Positions 1 through 5,077 of a stretch of 7,078 nucleotides of DNA are shown here, piece by piece. This stretch comes from an uncultured Bacteroidota bacterium (GTDB lineage: Bacteria; Bacteroidota; Bacteroidia; Chitinophagales; Saprospiraceae). Numbering within the stretch: the first letter of the stretch is position 1; each line of letters opens with the position of its first letter. Made by a program: the position numbers and the translations under genes. The stretch covers positions 1 to 7,078 of the forward strand of contig CALEIL010000024.1 of the NCBI GenBank assembly GCA_937876435.1. The letters are read 5' to 3'. The notes under the pieces were generated by a model. That model ran no database searches and had not been told where the DNA came from. It worked only from the letters and a program-made list of their open reading frames with translations.

Positions 1-13
1 CCGTCATTTTCGT

Positions 14-139
14 TCATTCTTCAAGTTCAGCCAGCCTCCTGACTAAAAGGAGGGAGGCAATCCTGTCTTCTCTCCATAAGTCCTCAATATCCTCGACACA
101 TTTCTTACCATCCAGCTCTGCAATCCTGTCATGCTCACC
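14..139 (-). pseudogene. Possible gene remnant downstream of fecR
   Basis: This minus-strand stretch is open for 41 codons and ends in TGA at 14-16. It reads as a charged, helix-prone peptide containing DRIAELDGKKCVEDIEDLW and ending RRLAELEE. There is no ATG, GTG or TTG start in the open part. Going upstream in the same frame there are stops (TAG at 140-142 and a TGA further up), yet the same kind of residues (WIAEL) continues beyond them. This suggests a decayed small gene rather than chance. The terminal TGA overlaps an ATG on the same strand (ATGA, 14-17) that opens a frame MNEND running off the window, which would fit translational coupling. I do not recognise the family. It could equally be an intergenic repeat that happens to be open. 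Confidence 0.25.
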
Positions 140-183
140 CTAATCAAAGGATTCTTTGTTATCCCATCATAGCTCGGCAATCC
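57..183 (-). repeat. Spaced short direct repeats (GGATTGC-type)
   Basis: The word gcaatcctgtc occurs exactly at 57-67 and at 120-130, 63 bp apart. A related 13-mer, agctcNgcaatcc, occurs at 114-126 and at 171-183, 57 bp apart. On the minus strand each copy reads GGATTGC. Both spacings are multiples of three, so the copies share one reading frame and encode (R/W)IA(E/S)L each time. This may be a degenerate repeat inside the gene remnant, or copies of a small interspersed element. Confidence 0.4.
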
Positions 184-229
184 ACCCGCTACACATCCCT
201 TCCCACTGGCTTACCGATCTGATGGGAAG

Positions 230-1264
230 CTACCGATCCCTATTAAATACGTGTATCGTGTCGTTTTGCACCTCCACCTCCAGCCTCATCGCCAGTTGGA
301 TCGCCGTCAGACTCACCTCCCAGTTGGTCAAAGGTATCGTCGTGGTGATGTTTCGGTGCAAAAGAGCCGAATCCTTGGTGACAAATTCCTTCCCGTATAT
401 ATCTGATACCGACTCCAACACGTCCATCAACGGTTCTTCCCGGAAAACCAACACCCCTTCTTTCCAACCGGAAATCTCCTCCGGAGCTTCCACCTTTTTT
501 TGTTTAACCTGGTCCAGTGAAGCCTGATATACCAATTCTTCTCCAGGTTCCATCTCATACTTTTCATCCGGTCGATTTTTCACCGCCACGTTCACCTTTC
601 CTTCATCAAGATACACCATGGTTTTCTGTCTTCGGCTGTTTACGTTAAATTGGGTACCGGTCACGTGGACCGTGATATCGTCCGTATTGACCACAAAAGG
701 TAGTCCGTCCAAATGCTCTACTTGAAAAAATGCTTCCCCTTCCAGATTTACAATCCGTTCACCTTCATTTTCCCATTCCCGGCCCCAGGTTAGTGTTGAA
801 TTACTGTTTAGTTGGATTATAGATTCGTCCGGCAACTGGATCGTCATTTGCTCTCCAAAACCGGTGGTATATACGTCGAAGGGACGATTCATCCATCGGA
901 CCAGGAAAAAAAGTCCAATCAACAGAACTACTGCAGCGGCAGCCCGTGAAAGTCCGGTAATCTTGTAATACCTCCTTTTTACATTTTGCGCACTAAATCT
1001 GTATTTGTCAATCTCCTGTTTCAGTTGATTCTCGATCTCCTCATGCGACAGTTGATTTTGATCAAAATGCATCTTCATAGCGGTCAGAATATACTTTGCT
1101 TTTTTGGCTTGTACGTTGTGCCGAAACTCATTCTCCCAAAATGTTTTCCCTCCGATGGTTTCTTTTTCCGGAAAAATGACCCAATTTCGGAAATCCTGGT
1201 CCTCCAGAAAGTCCATCATTTTTCGTTCCTCAAATGGGTCGGTATGGGATGGTTTTTTACTCAT
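230..1264 (-). CDS. FecR family anti-sigma factor (DUF4974-type C-terminus)
   Basis: This is an inner-membrane anti-sigma factor of 344 residues. In this family the cytoplasmic N-terminus holds or activates an ECF sigma factor, and the periplasmic part senses the state of an outer-membrane TonB-dependent receptor. Residues 1-104 are charged and cytoplasmic. One membrane segment lies at about 106-124 (run AAAAVVLLIGLFFLVRW). The FecR domain spans about 130-228, with the typical order of GFGEQMTIQLPDES, LNSNSTLTW, LEGEAFFQVEH, VHVTGTQFNV and VYLDEGKVNV. Residues 271-341 form the DUF4974/STN-like domain (FREEPLMDVLESVSDIYG to IHVFNRD). Length and architecture are normal for Bacteroidota. The start is the first ATG of the frame and has AAGGA about 15 nt upstream. 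A TonB receptor would be expected next downstream, but the 229 bp available show none. The nearest sigma gene, at 4000, faces the other way. Confidence 0.93.
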   Translation of the reverse strand: MSKKPSHTDPFEERKMMDFLEDQDFRNWVIFPEKETIGGKTFWENEFRHNVQAKKAKYILTAMKMHFDQNQLSHEEIENQLKQEIDKYRFSAQNVKRRYYKITGLSRAAAAVVLLIGLFFLVRWMNRPFDVYTTGFGEQMTIQLPDESIIQLNSNSTLTWGREWENEGERIVNLEGEAFFQVEHLDGLPFVVNTDDITVHVTGTQFNVNSRRQKTMVYLDEGKVNVAVKNRPDEKYEMEPGEELVYQASLDQVKQKKVEAPEEISGWKEGVLVFREEPLMDVLESVSDIYGKEFVTKDSALLHRNITTTIPLTNWEVSLTAIQLAMRLEVEVQNDTIHVFNRDR

Positions 1265-1333
1265 TCTCGATGCTTTGATCCTTCGCTTTTAATGCTTTGT
1301 CGGTGAATAGAGTCGGCATTTGAAGTTTTGTTA

Positions 1334-1346
1334 ACGTCTTTGACGT
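1334..1346. promoter_or_regulatory. Small inverted repeat between fecR and the divergent gene
   Basis: ACGTC-ttt-GACGT is a perfect 5-bp inverted repeat with a 3-nt spacer. It lies in the 156-bp region between the divergent starts at 1264 and 1421, so it could be a regulator site. It is short enough to be chance. Confidence 0.2.
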
Positions 1347-1366
1347 ATTTTTTTTAAATATTTTTA
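1340..1366 (+). promoter_or_regulatory. Candidate Bacteroidota-type promoter
   Basis: TTG at 1340-1342 is followed after 16 nt by TATTTTTA at 1359-1366. This matches TAnnTTTG at all fixed positions but the last. It would start transcription about 45-50 nt before the ATG at 1421. The surrounding sequence is very T-rich, so a chance match is possible. Confidence 0.25.
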
Positions 1367-1420
1367 ATGCTGGAGGTTTTTTTATATCTTAAGGGACCAA
1401 ATTCCGGCAACAAATGAACC

Positions 1421-1756
1421 ATGCCCAAAGGGGCAAACAACTGGAATAGCATGAAGAAAAAGGGTAAAAAAGAAATCCAAAAGGAAAACGTAGAATTAAG
1501 AAGGCGGATAGAGCAGGAGTTTGGTGGAAAATCCGGCAGAGGTTCCAATACAGCCCCCGAAGTGGAAAATGAGTTTTTGAATTATATCATTGCTTTCGAA
1601 GAGCAATTTGCTGAGGGAAAGCAAACCACGGTATATCGATATATCGGCCAACCAGCCTGGATCCCCGCCCATCAATTGACCGATGCTCAGATAACCACGG
1701 CGCTCCACCTTGTCCAATCCATCCTTGCCCACCATGCTGTCAGGCTAAACACCTAG
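1421..1756 (+). pseudogene. N-terminal part of an interrupted conserved Bacteroidota protein
   Basis: This open frame of 111 codons ends in TAG at 1754-1756. It begins with a basic, lysine-rich segment (MKKKGKKEIQKEN at 11-23). A domain follows from about residue 48 (VENEFLNYIIAFEEQF, VYRYIGQPAW, LTDAQITTALHLVQSILAHHAVRL). From memory this is the front half of a Bacteroidota family of unknown function, in which the helix ending in LILAEHGI-type residues runs directly into a YRFITEELF motif. That motif is found here in the same frame just beyond the TAG. The codons between the TAG and the next piece (1757-1777) contain no further stop. I therefore read 1421-2275 as one gene of about 284 codons broken by a nonsense codon. 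The start could also be the ATG at 1451. No clear ribosome binding site is seen. Confidence 0.6.
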
Positions 1757-1777
1757 TGCAGTGTAGACAATAGAACC

Positions 1778-2275
1778 TTGTACCGGTTTATCACCGAAGA
1801 ATTGTTCGATCAAGAAATGATGATCATCCGCATTCCGGGTACCTGGACGAATTTTATATACGAGGATTTTCATCCCAATCACGAATACGATTCGGAACAG
1901 GCGGCTCTGGATTTTTTTCAAGACATTCTACTGACAAATGCGGACACGGAAGATTGGTATTTCAACGAAAGTCTAAAATTGAGTTTAAGCCCTGAACTTG
2001 GTACCGAAAAAGTCGTCATGAAGGTTAAGAACTTTATCAACTCGTGGTCTGATATTGCCATTCAGCATTTCAACATAATTTCAGTGGAAGTGATGGACGA
2101 TGATCAGGAGGCCATGGTGACTTTTGAAATAGCCTACGATGCCACTATGGAAGACAGCTCCCAAAAGGTAATATTTGAAGGGAATGGTAAGATCAACCTG
2201 GAAAACGTATTCAAACGCCTTGAATGTACAGGATGGGAGGTTCGGGAGTGTGACATGCCGGGGTTTGAATTGTGA
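1778..2275 (+). pseudogene. C-terminal part of the same interrupted protein
   Basis: This frame of 165 codons is in the same phase as the preceding one. Its first possible initiator is a TTG at 1778 and the first ATG is at 1817. No Shine-Dalgarno-like sequence is seen in front of either. It opens with YRFITEELFDQEM and RIPGTWTNFIYEDFHPNHEYD, the most strongly conserved block of the family as I remember it. This argues that it is the middle of a longer protein rather than a natural N-terminus. The remainder (about 45-165) is acidic with an alternating strand/helix pattern ending ECTGWEVRECDMPGFEL. There is no signal peptide or membrane segment. The function is unknown. If translation restarts at TTG or reads through TAG, a product could still be made, but the sequence does not show this. 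Confidence 0.6.
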
Positions 2276-2310
2276 TATAGACAAATAAAATTTATAATAC
2301 CATATGCCAT

Positions 2311-2329
2311 TTTACCAATTTTTGGTAAA
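2311..2329. promoter_or_regulatory. Palindromic operator candidate of the parDE operon
   Basis: TTTACCAA-ttt-TTGGTAAA is a perfect inverted repeat with 8-bp arms, ending 19 nt before the antitoxin ATG at 2349. ParD-like ribbon-helix-helix antitoxins bind such palindromes as dimers and repress their own operon. The right arm overlaps the candidate -7 box, so binding would block RNA polymerase. Confidence 0.6.
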
Positions 2330-2333
2330 TTTG
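2326..2333 (+). promoter_or_regulatory. Candidate -7 box of the parDE operon
   Basis: TAAATTTG matches the Bacteroidota -7 consensus TAnnTTTG at every fixed position and lies 15 nt before the antitoxin ATG. No clear -33 TTG/TTTG partner is seen at the usual distance. The resulting leader would be very short. Confidence 0.4.
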
Positions 2334-2348
2334 AAAAAAACAGATCAA

Positions 2349-2600
2349 ATGAGCAAAAACACATCTATATCATTGGGCAAATATTTCGAGGAATTCGTGA
2401 GGGATCGTGTAGAAGTTGGCAGATACAAAAATGTCAGCGAAGTAGTCAGGGCTGGTTTACGGCTATTGCAAGAGGAAGAAAATAAGGCGCAATCACTAAA
2501 AAAAGCAATCCAGGAAGGAATCGATAGTGGAATTGCACCCGATTTCAATCATGAAAAACATCTAGTAGCACTAAAGGCCAATAAAAAAGTAGATGCCTGA
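2349..2600 (+). CDS. parD: ParD-family antitoxin (ribbon-helix-helix)
   Basis: This 83-residue protein has a typical ParD layout. A DNA-binding ribbon-helix-helix lies at about residues 3-42 (TSISLGKYFEEFVRDRVEVG, then YKNVSEVVRAGLRLLQEEE). A flexible, charged C-terminus from about 43 to 83 should wrap around and neutralise the ParE toxin. An in-frame ATG at 2304 would add 15 residues (MPFYQF...). I chose 2349 because the family begins with a short M-x-x-x-TSISL segment, and because the earlier start would put the operator and -7 box inside the gene. The stop overlaps the start of the toxin gene by 8 bp (2593-2600), so the two should be translationally coupled. Autoregulation through the palindrome at 2311-2329 is likely. 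Confidence 0.9.
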   Translation: MSKNTSISLGKYFEEFVRDRVEVGRYKNVSEVVRAGLRLLQEEENKAQSLKKAIQEGIDSGIAPDFNHEKHLVALKANKKVDA

Positions 2601-2892
2601 TTATTACCTCAGTAGAAAAGCTGTAAAAGATCTTTCAGATATTTGGAATTACACTTACGATCATTGGTCTGAAAACCAAGCTGATAGATATTATCACATG
2701 CTCCTTGACTCTTTTCAGAATATTGCAATCCATCCAGACAAAGGGAAAGAATATGATGGAATTTTCCCGAATCTCTTGGGTTATAGAGTCCAAAAACATA
2801 TTATTTTTTACAGAATAGGGCAACCTGATGGAATTGAAATAACGAGGATATTGCATGAAAAGATGGACCTGAATAGAAGGATGTTGGAATAG
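2593..2892 (+). CDS. parE: ParE/RelE-superfamily toxin
   Basis: This 99-residue toxin is the partner of the ParD antitoxin encoded just upstream. Family features run the full length: YYLSRKAVKDLSDIWNYT at the N-terminus, then the helix W-x-x-x-QADRYYHMLLDSFQNIA (25-45). After that come HPDKGKEYDGI, YRVQKHIIFYRI (64-75) and the C-terminal strand EITRILHEKMDLNRRM (82-97). Studied ParE proteins poison DNA gyrase, while RelE relatives cut mRNA on the ribosome. The overall pattern (DL.eIw.Yt, HIIFYR, RILHekMD) points to ParE, but the target cannot be proved from sequence. The ATG at 2593 lies inside the last codons of the antitoxin gene. The gene appears intact. Confidence 0.9.
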   Translation: MPDYYLSRKAVKDLSDIWNYTYDHWSENQADRYYHMLLDSFQNIAIHPDKGKEYDGIFPNLLGYRVQKHIIFYRIGQPDGIEITRILHEKMDLNRRMLE

Positions 2893-2927
2893 TTTTTAAA
2901 AACCTTCCCGGGTTAAAGTAGATTCTC

Positions 2928-2961
2928 AAAAGCTTTGACAGACACCATAAAAGCTTTGACA
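2928..2961. repeat. Pair of 13-bp direct repeats between the two toxin-antitoxin operons
   Basis: aaaagctttgaca occurs at 2928-2940 and again at 2949-2961, exactly 21 bp or two helical turns apart. Each copy contains AAGCTT and TTTGACA. Two same-face copies about 150 bp before the next operon could be a protein-binding site. They could also be a local duplication. Confidence 0.5.
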
Positions 2962-3076
2962 AACTTCCAAAGTATTGGTTTACTTTACATGGGCTGAAAT
3001 CTGAAAAGTATGTACACAATGACTCAAATACTGGACATTTTTAAATTAGGATTCAATCTTCTTTCGAAATTTTTTA

Positions 3077-3083
3077 TATCTTG
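3077..3083 (+). promoter_or_regulatory. Weak -7-like element before the second toxin-antitoxin pair
   Basis: TATCTTG resembles TAnnTTTG with one T missing and lies about 20 nt before the ATG at 3104. The preceding context, ttttttatatctt, closely resembles the sequence at 1379-1390 before the gene at 1421. No convincing -33 element is present. Confidence 0.2.
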
Positions 3084-3103
3084 ATGTACGCAATTACAGG
3101 GGT

Positions 3104-3415
3104 ATGGGACGAATAATATTAGAAGTCAATCAGGAACTTGCCAAAAAATGGAAGAATTCCACCGAGGAACAGCAAGCCCGTTTAATCATCCTCTTTAGTA
3201 GAGGATTGGAATTGTTATCATCATCAAACATATCTTCCAGTGAACCCACACCCGGGTATGCCCGCCCTTCTGAAAAAAAGTTGAAGGAACATCGAAATCA
3301 AGTTAAACAAAATTTGGAAAATCATTTACAAAGAATGGATGAATTGAGTCTGGAGGCATTTTCTAATGGCTTGACACTTGAGATATTGGAGCAGATTCTG
3401 CCCGAAAATGATTGA
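3104..3415 (+). CDS. Probable antitoxin paired with a PIN-domain toxin
   Basis: This 103-residue protein is encoded directly before a PIN-domain toxin gene and shares 8 bp with it (3408-3415). The N-terminus (MGRIILEVNQELAKKWKNST, then EEQQARLIILFSRGLELL) looks like a short strand followed by helices. This resembles the small antitoxins found in front of COG1569-type PIN toxins. A serine/proline-rich linker follows (about 39-52), then a charged helical tail (53-103, with EKKLKEHRNQVKQNLENHLQ) that could embrace the toxin. A typical VapB or AbrB domain is not recognisable, so the assignment rests mostly on context, size and overlap. The ATG at 3104 is preceded by CAGGGGT, a partial ribosome binding site. 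The gene appears intact. Confidence 0.65.
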   Translation: MGRIILEVNQELAKKWKNSTEEQQARLIILFSRGLELLSSSNISSSEPTPGYARPSEKKLKEHRNQVKQNLENHLQRMDELSLEAFSNGLTLEILEQILPEND

Positions 3416-3752
3416 ATCCATTTACGTGTTGGATGCAAACTGCCTGATAAGTGCTGGGCTCATATATAAATCGGTTAATCATCAAGCCTACGAAAAAGCA
3501 TTTCGAAATGGCATCGTAGTATATTCTCCCTCCATTATCATTGAATTCGAATCAGTTTTTCTCAGAAAAAAGTTCGATCGATATCTATCTATTCAGAAAC
3601 GGAAATACTTGATTGATATATTTAAAAATGACGCCTATCAAGTTACCCCAAAAGTAGCCATGCAGGAATGTAATGACCCAAAAGATGACAAATATTTAGA
3701 ATTAGCTGTGGCAGTTAATGCTACATGCATAATATCTGGTGATAAAGATTAA
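3408..3752 (+). CDS. PIN-domain toxin (COG1569-like), C-terminally truncated by an in-frame TAA
   Basis: This 114-residue PIN-domain protein is a predicted Mg2+-dependent ribonuclease toxin. Acidic positions of the PIN active site are visible: Asp9 in VLDANCLISA, a Glu in IIIEFESVF (46 or 48), Asp in NDPKDDKYLELA (about 90-94) and Asp in SGDKD (112-114). Family members continue after GDKD with a segment like LLxLxPFRGIPIxxPxxFL. Here a TAA at 3750-3752 stops the frame, and that missing tail follows directly in frame (3753-3818). The ATG at 3408 overlaps the upstream gene by 8 bp. An earlier in-frame ATG at 3378 would add 10 residues and is less likely, because the family starts just before VLD. 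All recognisable acidic residues are kept, so activity may be reduced rather than lost. Confidence 0.8.
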   Translation: MIESIYVLDANCLISAGLIYKSVNHQAYEKAFRNGIVVYSPSIIIEFESVFLRKKFDRYLSIQKRKYLIDIFKNDAYQVTPKVAMQECNDPKDDKYLELAVAVNATCIISGDKD

Positions 3753-3818
3753 TTAACATTACACCCCTTTAGAGGTATTCCTATTGTATCCCCATCAGGT
3801 TTTCTAAAGAAATTTTGA
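3753..3818 (+). pseudogene. Severed C-terminal tail of the PIN toxin
   Basis: Read in the frame of the toxin, these codons give LTLHPFRGIPIVSPSGFLKKF and then TGA at 3816-3818. This is what COG1569-type PIN proteins carry right after GDKD, where it forms the last strand of the fold. A single change of TTA to TAA at 3750-3752 would explain the break and give an original length of about 136 residues. The tail has no start codon of its own. Confidence 0.7.
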
Positions 3819-3999
3819 ACCAATACCCATTCGGGCAGCCTGGGCGCGACTAAAATTATATGATTGAAGAATATTCAAGACCACACATCAATTCACATAA
3901 ATCTTTCAATCCGGTTCCAGAATCAATGTTTTCTCAGTCCAAAGGAAACAACCAGTGAAAAATTATCATCTTTATGGTTCATAAAATAGCTGTTCCTGT

Positions 4000-4611
4000 A
4001 TGTCCACCAAATCGGACGATATCAATGTATTGATCACAGTCTTCCACGACATCGCCCGCGGAAGTGAAACCGCTATTCAAAATTTTTATCATGACCATTA
4101 CAATTCCTTTATCAAATTTGGACACACCATCACTCCCGACCGGCATGCCATCGAGGATGCTATCCAGCATTTGCTGATCTGGTTTGTGGAACACGAACGC
4201 AAAGCGCTTAAATTGGACCGGCCCGATGTATACTTTTACCGTTCCCTTCGCAACAACCTGATCCGGGAACAACTCAAATCCCGCGAGCATCTCCAGGATA
4301 AAATCCAGGAGACCTTATCCGGAATGATGACTTCCAAAAGCGCAGAGAAAAAATGGATGGAAGACGAAGAAGAGCAGGAGATCAGCGAAAAACTGCAAAA
4401 AGAAATCAGCAACCTCCCCGATTACCTCCAGCAAACCTTGTACCTCCGGTATTTTTCGGACATGGAGTACAAAGATATCGGAGAAATTCTCCAGATCAAA
4501 CCCAACGTAGCGCGGATATACATCCATCGTGCCATCGAGAGACTGCGGCTGTCTTTGAAAGATCTTAAAATGTGGTGGCTGGCGATCGTGACCTGCCTGG
4601 GAATGATATAA
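4000..4611 (+). CDS. ECF-type RNA polymerase sigma factor
   Basis: This is a 203-residue extracytoplasmic-function sigma factor of the Bacteroidota RpoE/FecI type. Region 2 covers about residues 25-92 (FYHDHYNSFIKFGHTITPD, the EDAIQHLLIWF helix, and DVYFYRSLRNNLIRE). A charged linker follows (about 93-136). Region 4 covers about 137-187, with LPDYLQQTLYLRYFSDMEYK, DIGEILQIKPNVARIYIHRA and IERLRLSL, the helix-turn-helix that reads the -35 region. The last 13 residues (MWWLAIVTCLGMI) are hydrophobic. I see no linked anti-sigma gene downstream; the only FecR in the window is 2.7 kb away and faces the opposite direction. The ATG at 4000 is the first in frame and has no clear ribosome binding site. 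Confidence 0.92.
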   Translation: MSTKSDDINVLITVFHDIARGSETAIQNFYHDHYNSFIKFGHTITPDRHAIEDAIQHLLIWFVEHERKALKLDRPDVYFYRSLRNNLIREQLKSREHLQDKIQETLSGMMTSKSAEKKWMEDEEEQEISEKLQKEISNLPDYLQQTLYLRYFSDMEYKDIGEILQIKPNVARIYIHRAIERLRLSLKDLKMWWLAIVTCLGMI

Positions 4612-4620
4612 AGGGTTGGG

Positions 4621-4705
4621 TTAGTTGAACTGCCCCATACACAGAACTGTCACAAACACAGAAATGCCCCAAACACAGAAATGCCCTAAACACAGAACTC
4701 CCCCA
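4621..4705. repeat. 17-bp tandem repeat, five copies
   Basis: Head-to-tail 17-bp units begin at 4621 (degenerate), 4638, 4655, 4672 and 4689. The two central units are aacacagaaatgcccca and aacacagaaatgcccta, which differ at one base; the outer units carry several changes. Seventeen is not a multiple of three, and no gene is open across the array. It starts 10 bp after the sigma stop codon and ends just before a hairpin. It is probably a minisatellite. Confidence 0.85.
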
Positions 4706-4707
4706 AA

Positions 4708-4728
4708 CCCCCTCTTACGAAGAGGGGG
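4708..4728. terminator. Strong GC-rich hairpin after the sigma gene
   Basis: CCCCCTCTT-acg-AAGAGGGGG forms a perfect 9-bp stem with a 3-nt loop, about 100 nt after the sigma stop. It could end the transcript. However, the plus strand continues cttcgattag without a T-run, so it is not a classic intrinsic terminator. It may instead be a palindromic repeat of the intergenic type. Confidence 0.4.
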
Positions 4729-4779
4729 CTTCGATTAGCTTAGCTCGACTTCCTGCTCGAGAGAATTCCATTTAGCAAT

Positions 4780-4865
4780 TTCCGGCTTTCATTTTTGCCA
4801 TCCTTGCCCTTTTAAGGGTAATGAGAAAGGGTCCAGACAATAATTCATCAAAATGAAAGCCGGAA
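4780..4865. repeat. Long inverted repeat with 16-bp perfect arms
   Basis: ttccggctttcatttt (4780-4795) and its exact reverse complement (4850-4865) enclose 54 bp. Inside lies a smaller hairpin, ccctt-tt-aaggg (4807-4818). The 86-bp unit could fold into one long structured RNA, or be a small non-autonomous element with terminal inverted repeats. No target duplication is seen at the ends (agcaa on the left, taggg on the right). The minus strand is open across it for 74 codons (4772-4996), but I recognise no protein there. Confidence 0.6.
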
Positions 4866-5029
4866 TAGGGAATCCCAGACCCGTAAAAACATTTTATCCA
4901 GGGCTCCCAATCTATCGCGGCGCTCAATCTTCCCTCATGCTTACGACGAAGGAGTCCGTATGGACGAATCCCATATCCTGGCAAAAACTCCGACATTATC
5001 CCAAAAACACATACCTTCGTAATCCGTTA

Positions 5030-5037
5030 TAAATTTG
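5030..5037 (+). promoter_or_regulatory. Candidate -7 box of the glycosyltransferase gene
   Basis: TAAATTTG fits the Bacteroidota -7 consensus TAnnTTTG and lies 40 nt before the ATG at 5078. It is the same octamer as at 2326-2333. No convincing -33 motif is found at the usual distance. Confidence 0.4.
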
Positions 5038-5077
5038 ATTAGCATACAATCTGATTCCTGATCTAATTGAATAAGAT

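Noticed and set aside
156..527. Plus-strand frame of 123 codons opposite fecR
   Set aside because: It lies antisense to the well-supported fecR and its translation has no family features.
2304..2348. Upstream ATG extending the ParD antitoxin by 15 residues
   Set aside because: It would place the operator palindrome and -7 box inside the gene, and the added residues do not fit the family's usual N-terminus.
1421..3818. Recoding of stop codons as amino acids in this organism
   Set aside because: The two internal stops are different (TAG and TAA), and intact genes in the window end normally in TAG, TAA and TGA. Separate mutations or errors explain them better.
4621..4705. CRISPR array
   Set aside because: The 17-bp units are directly head to tail with no unique spacers, and no cas genes are present.
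4772..4996. Minus-strand open frame of 74 codons between the sigma and glycosyltransferase genes
   Set aside because: It runs across the long inverted repeat, shows no recognisable domain and has no ribosome binding site. The frame is probably open by chance or belongs to a repeat.
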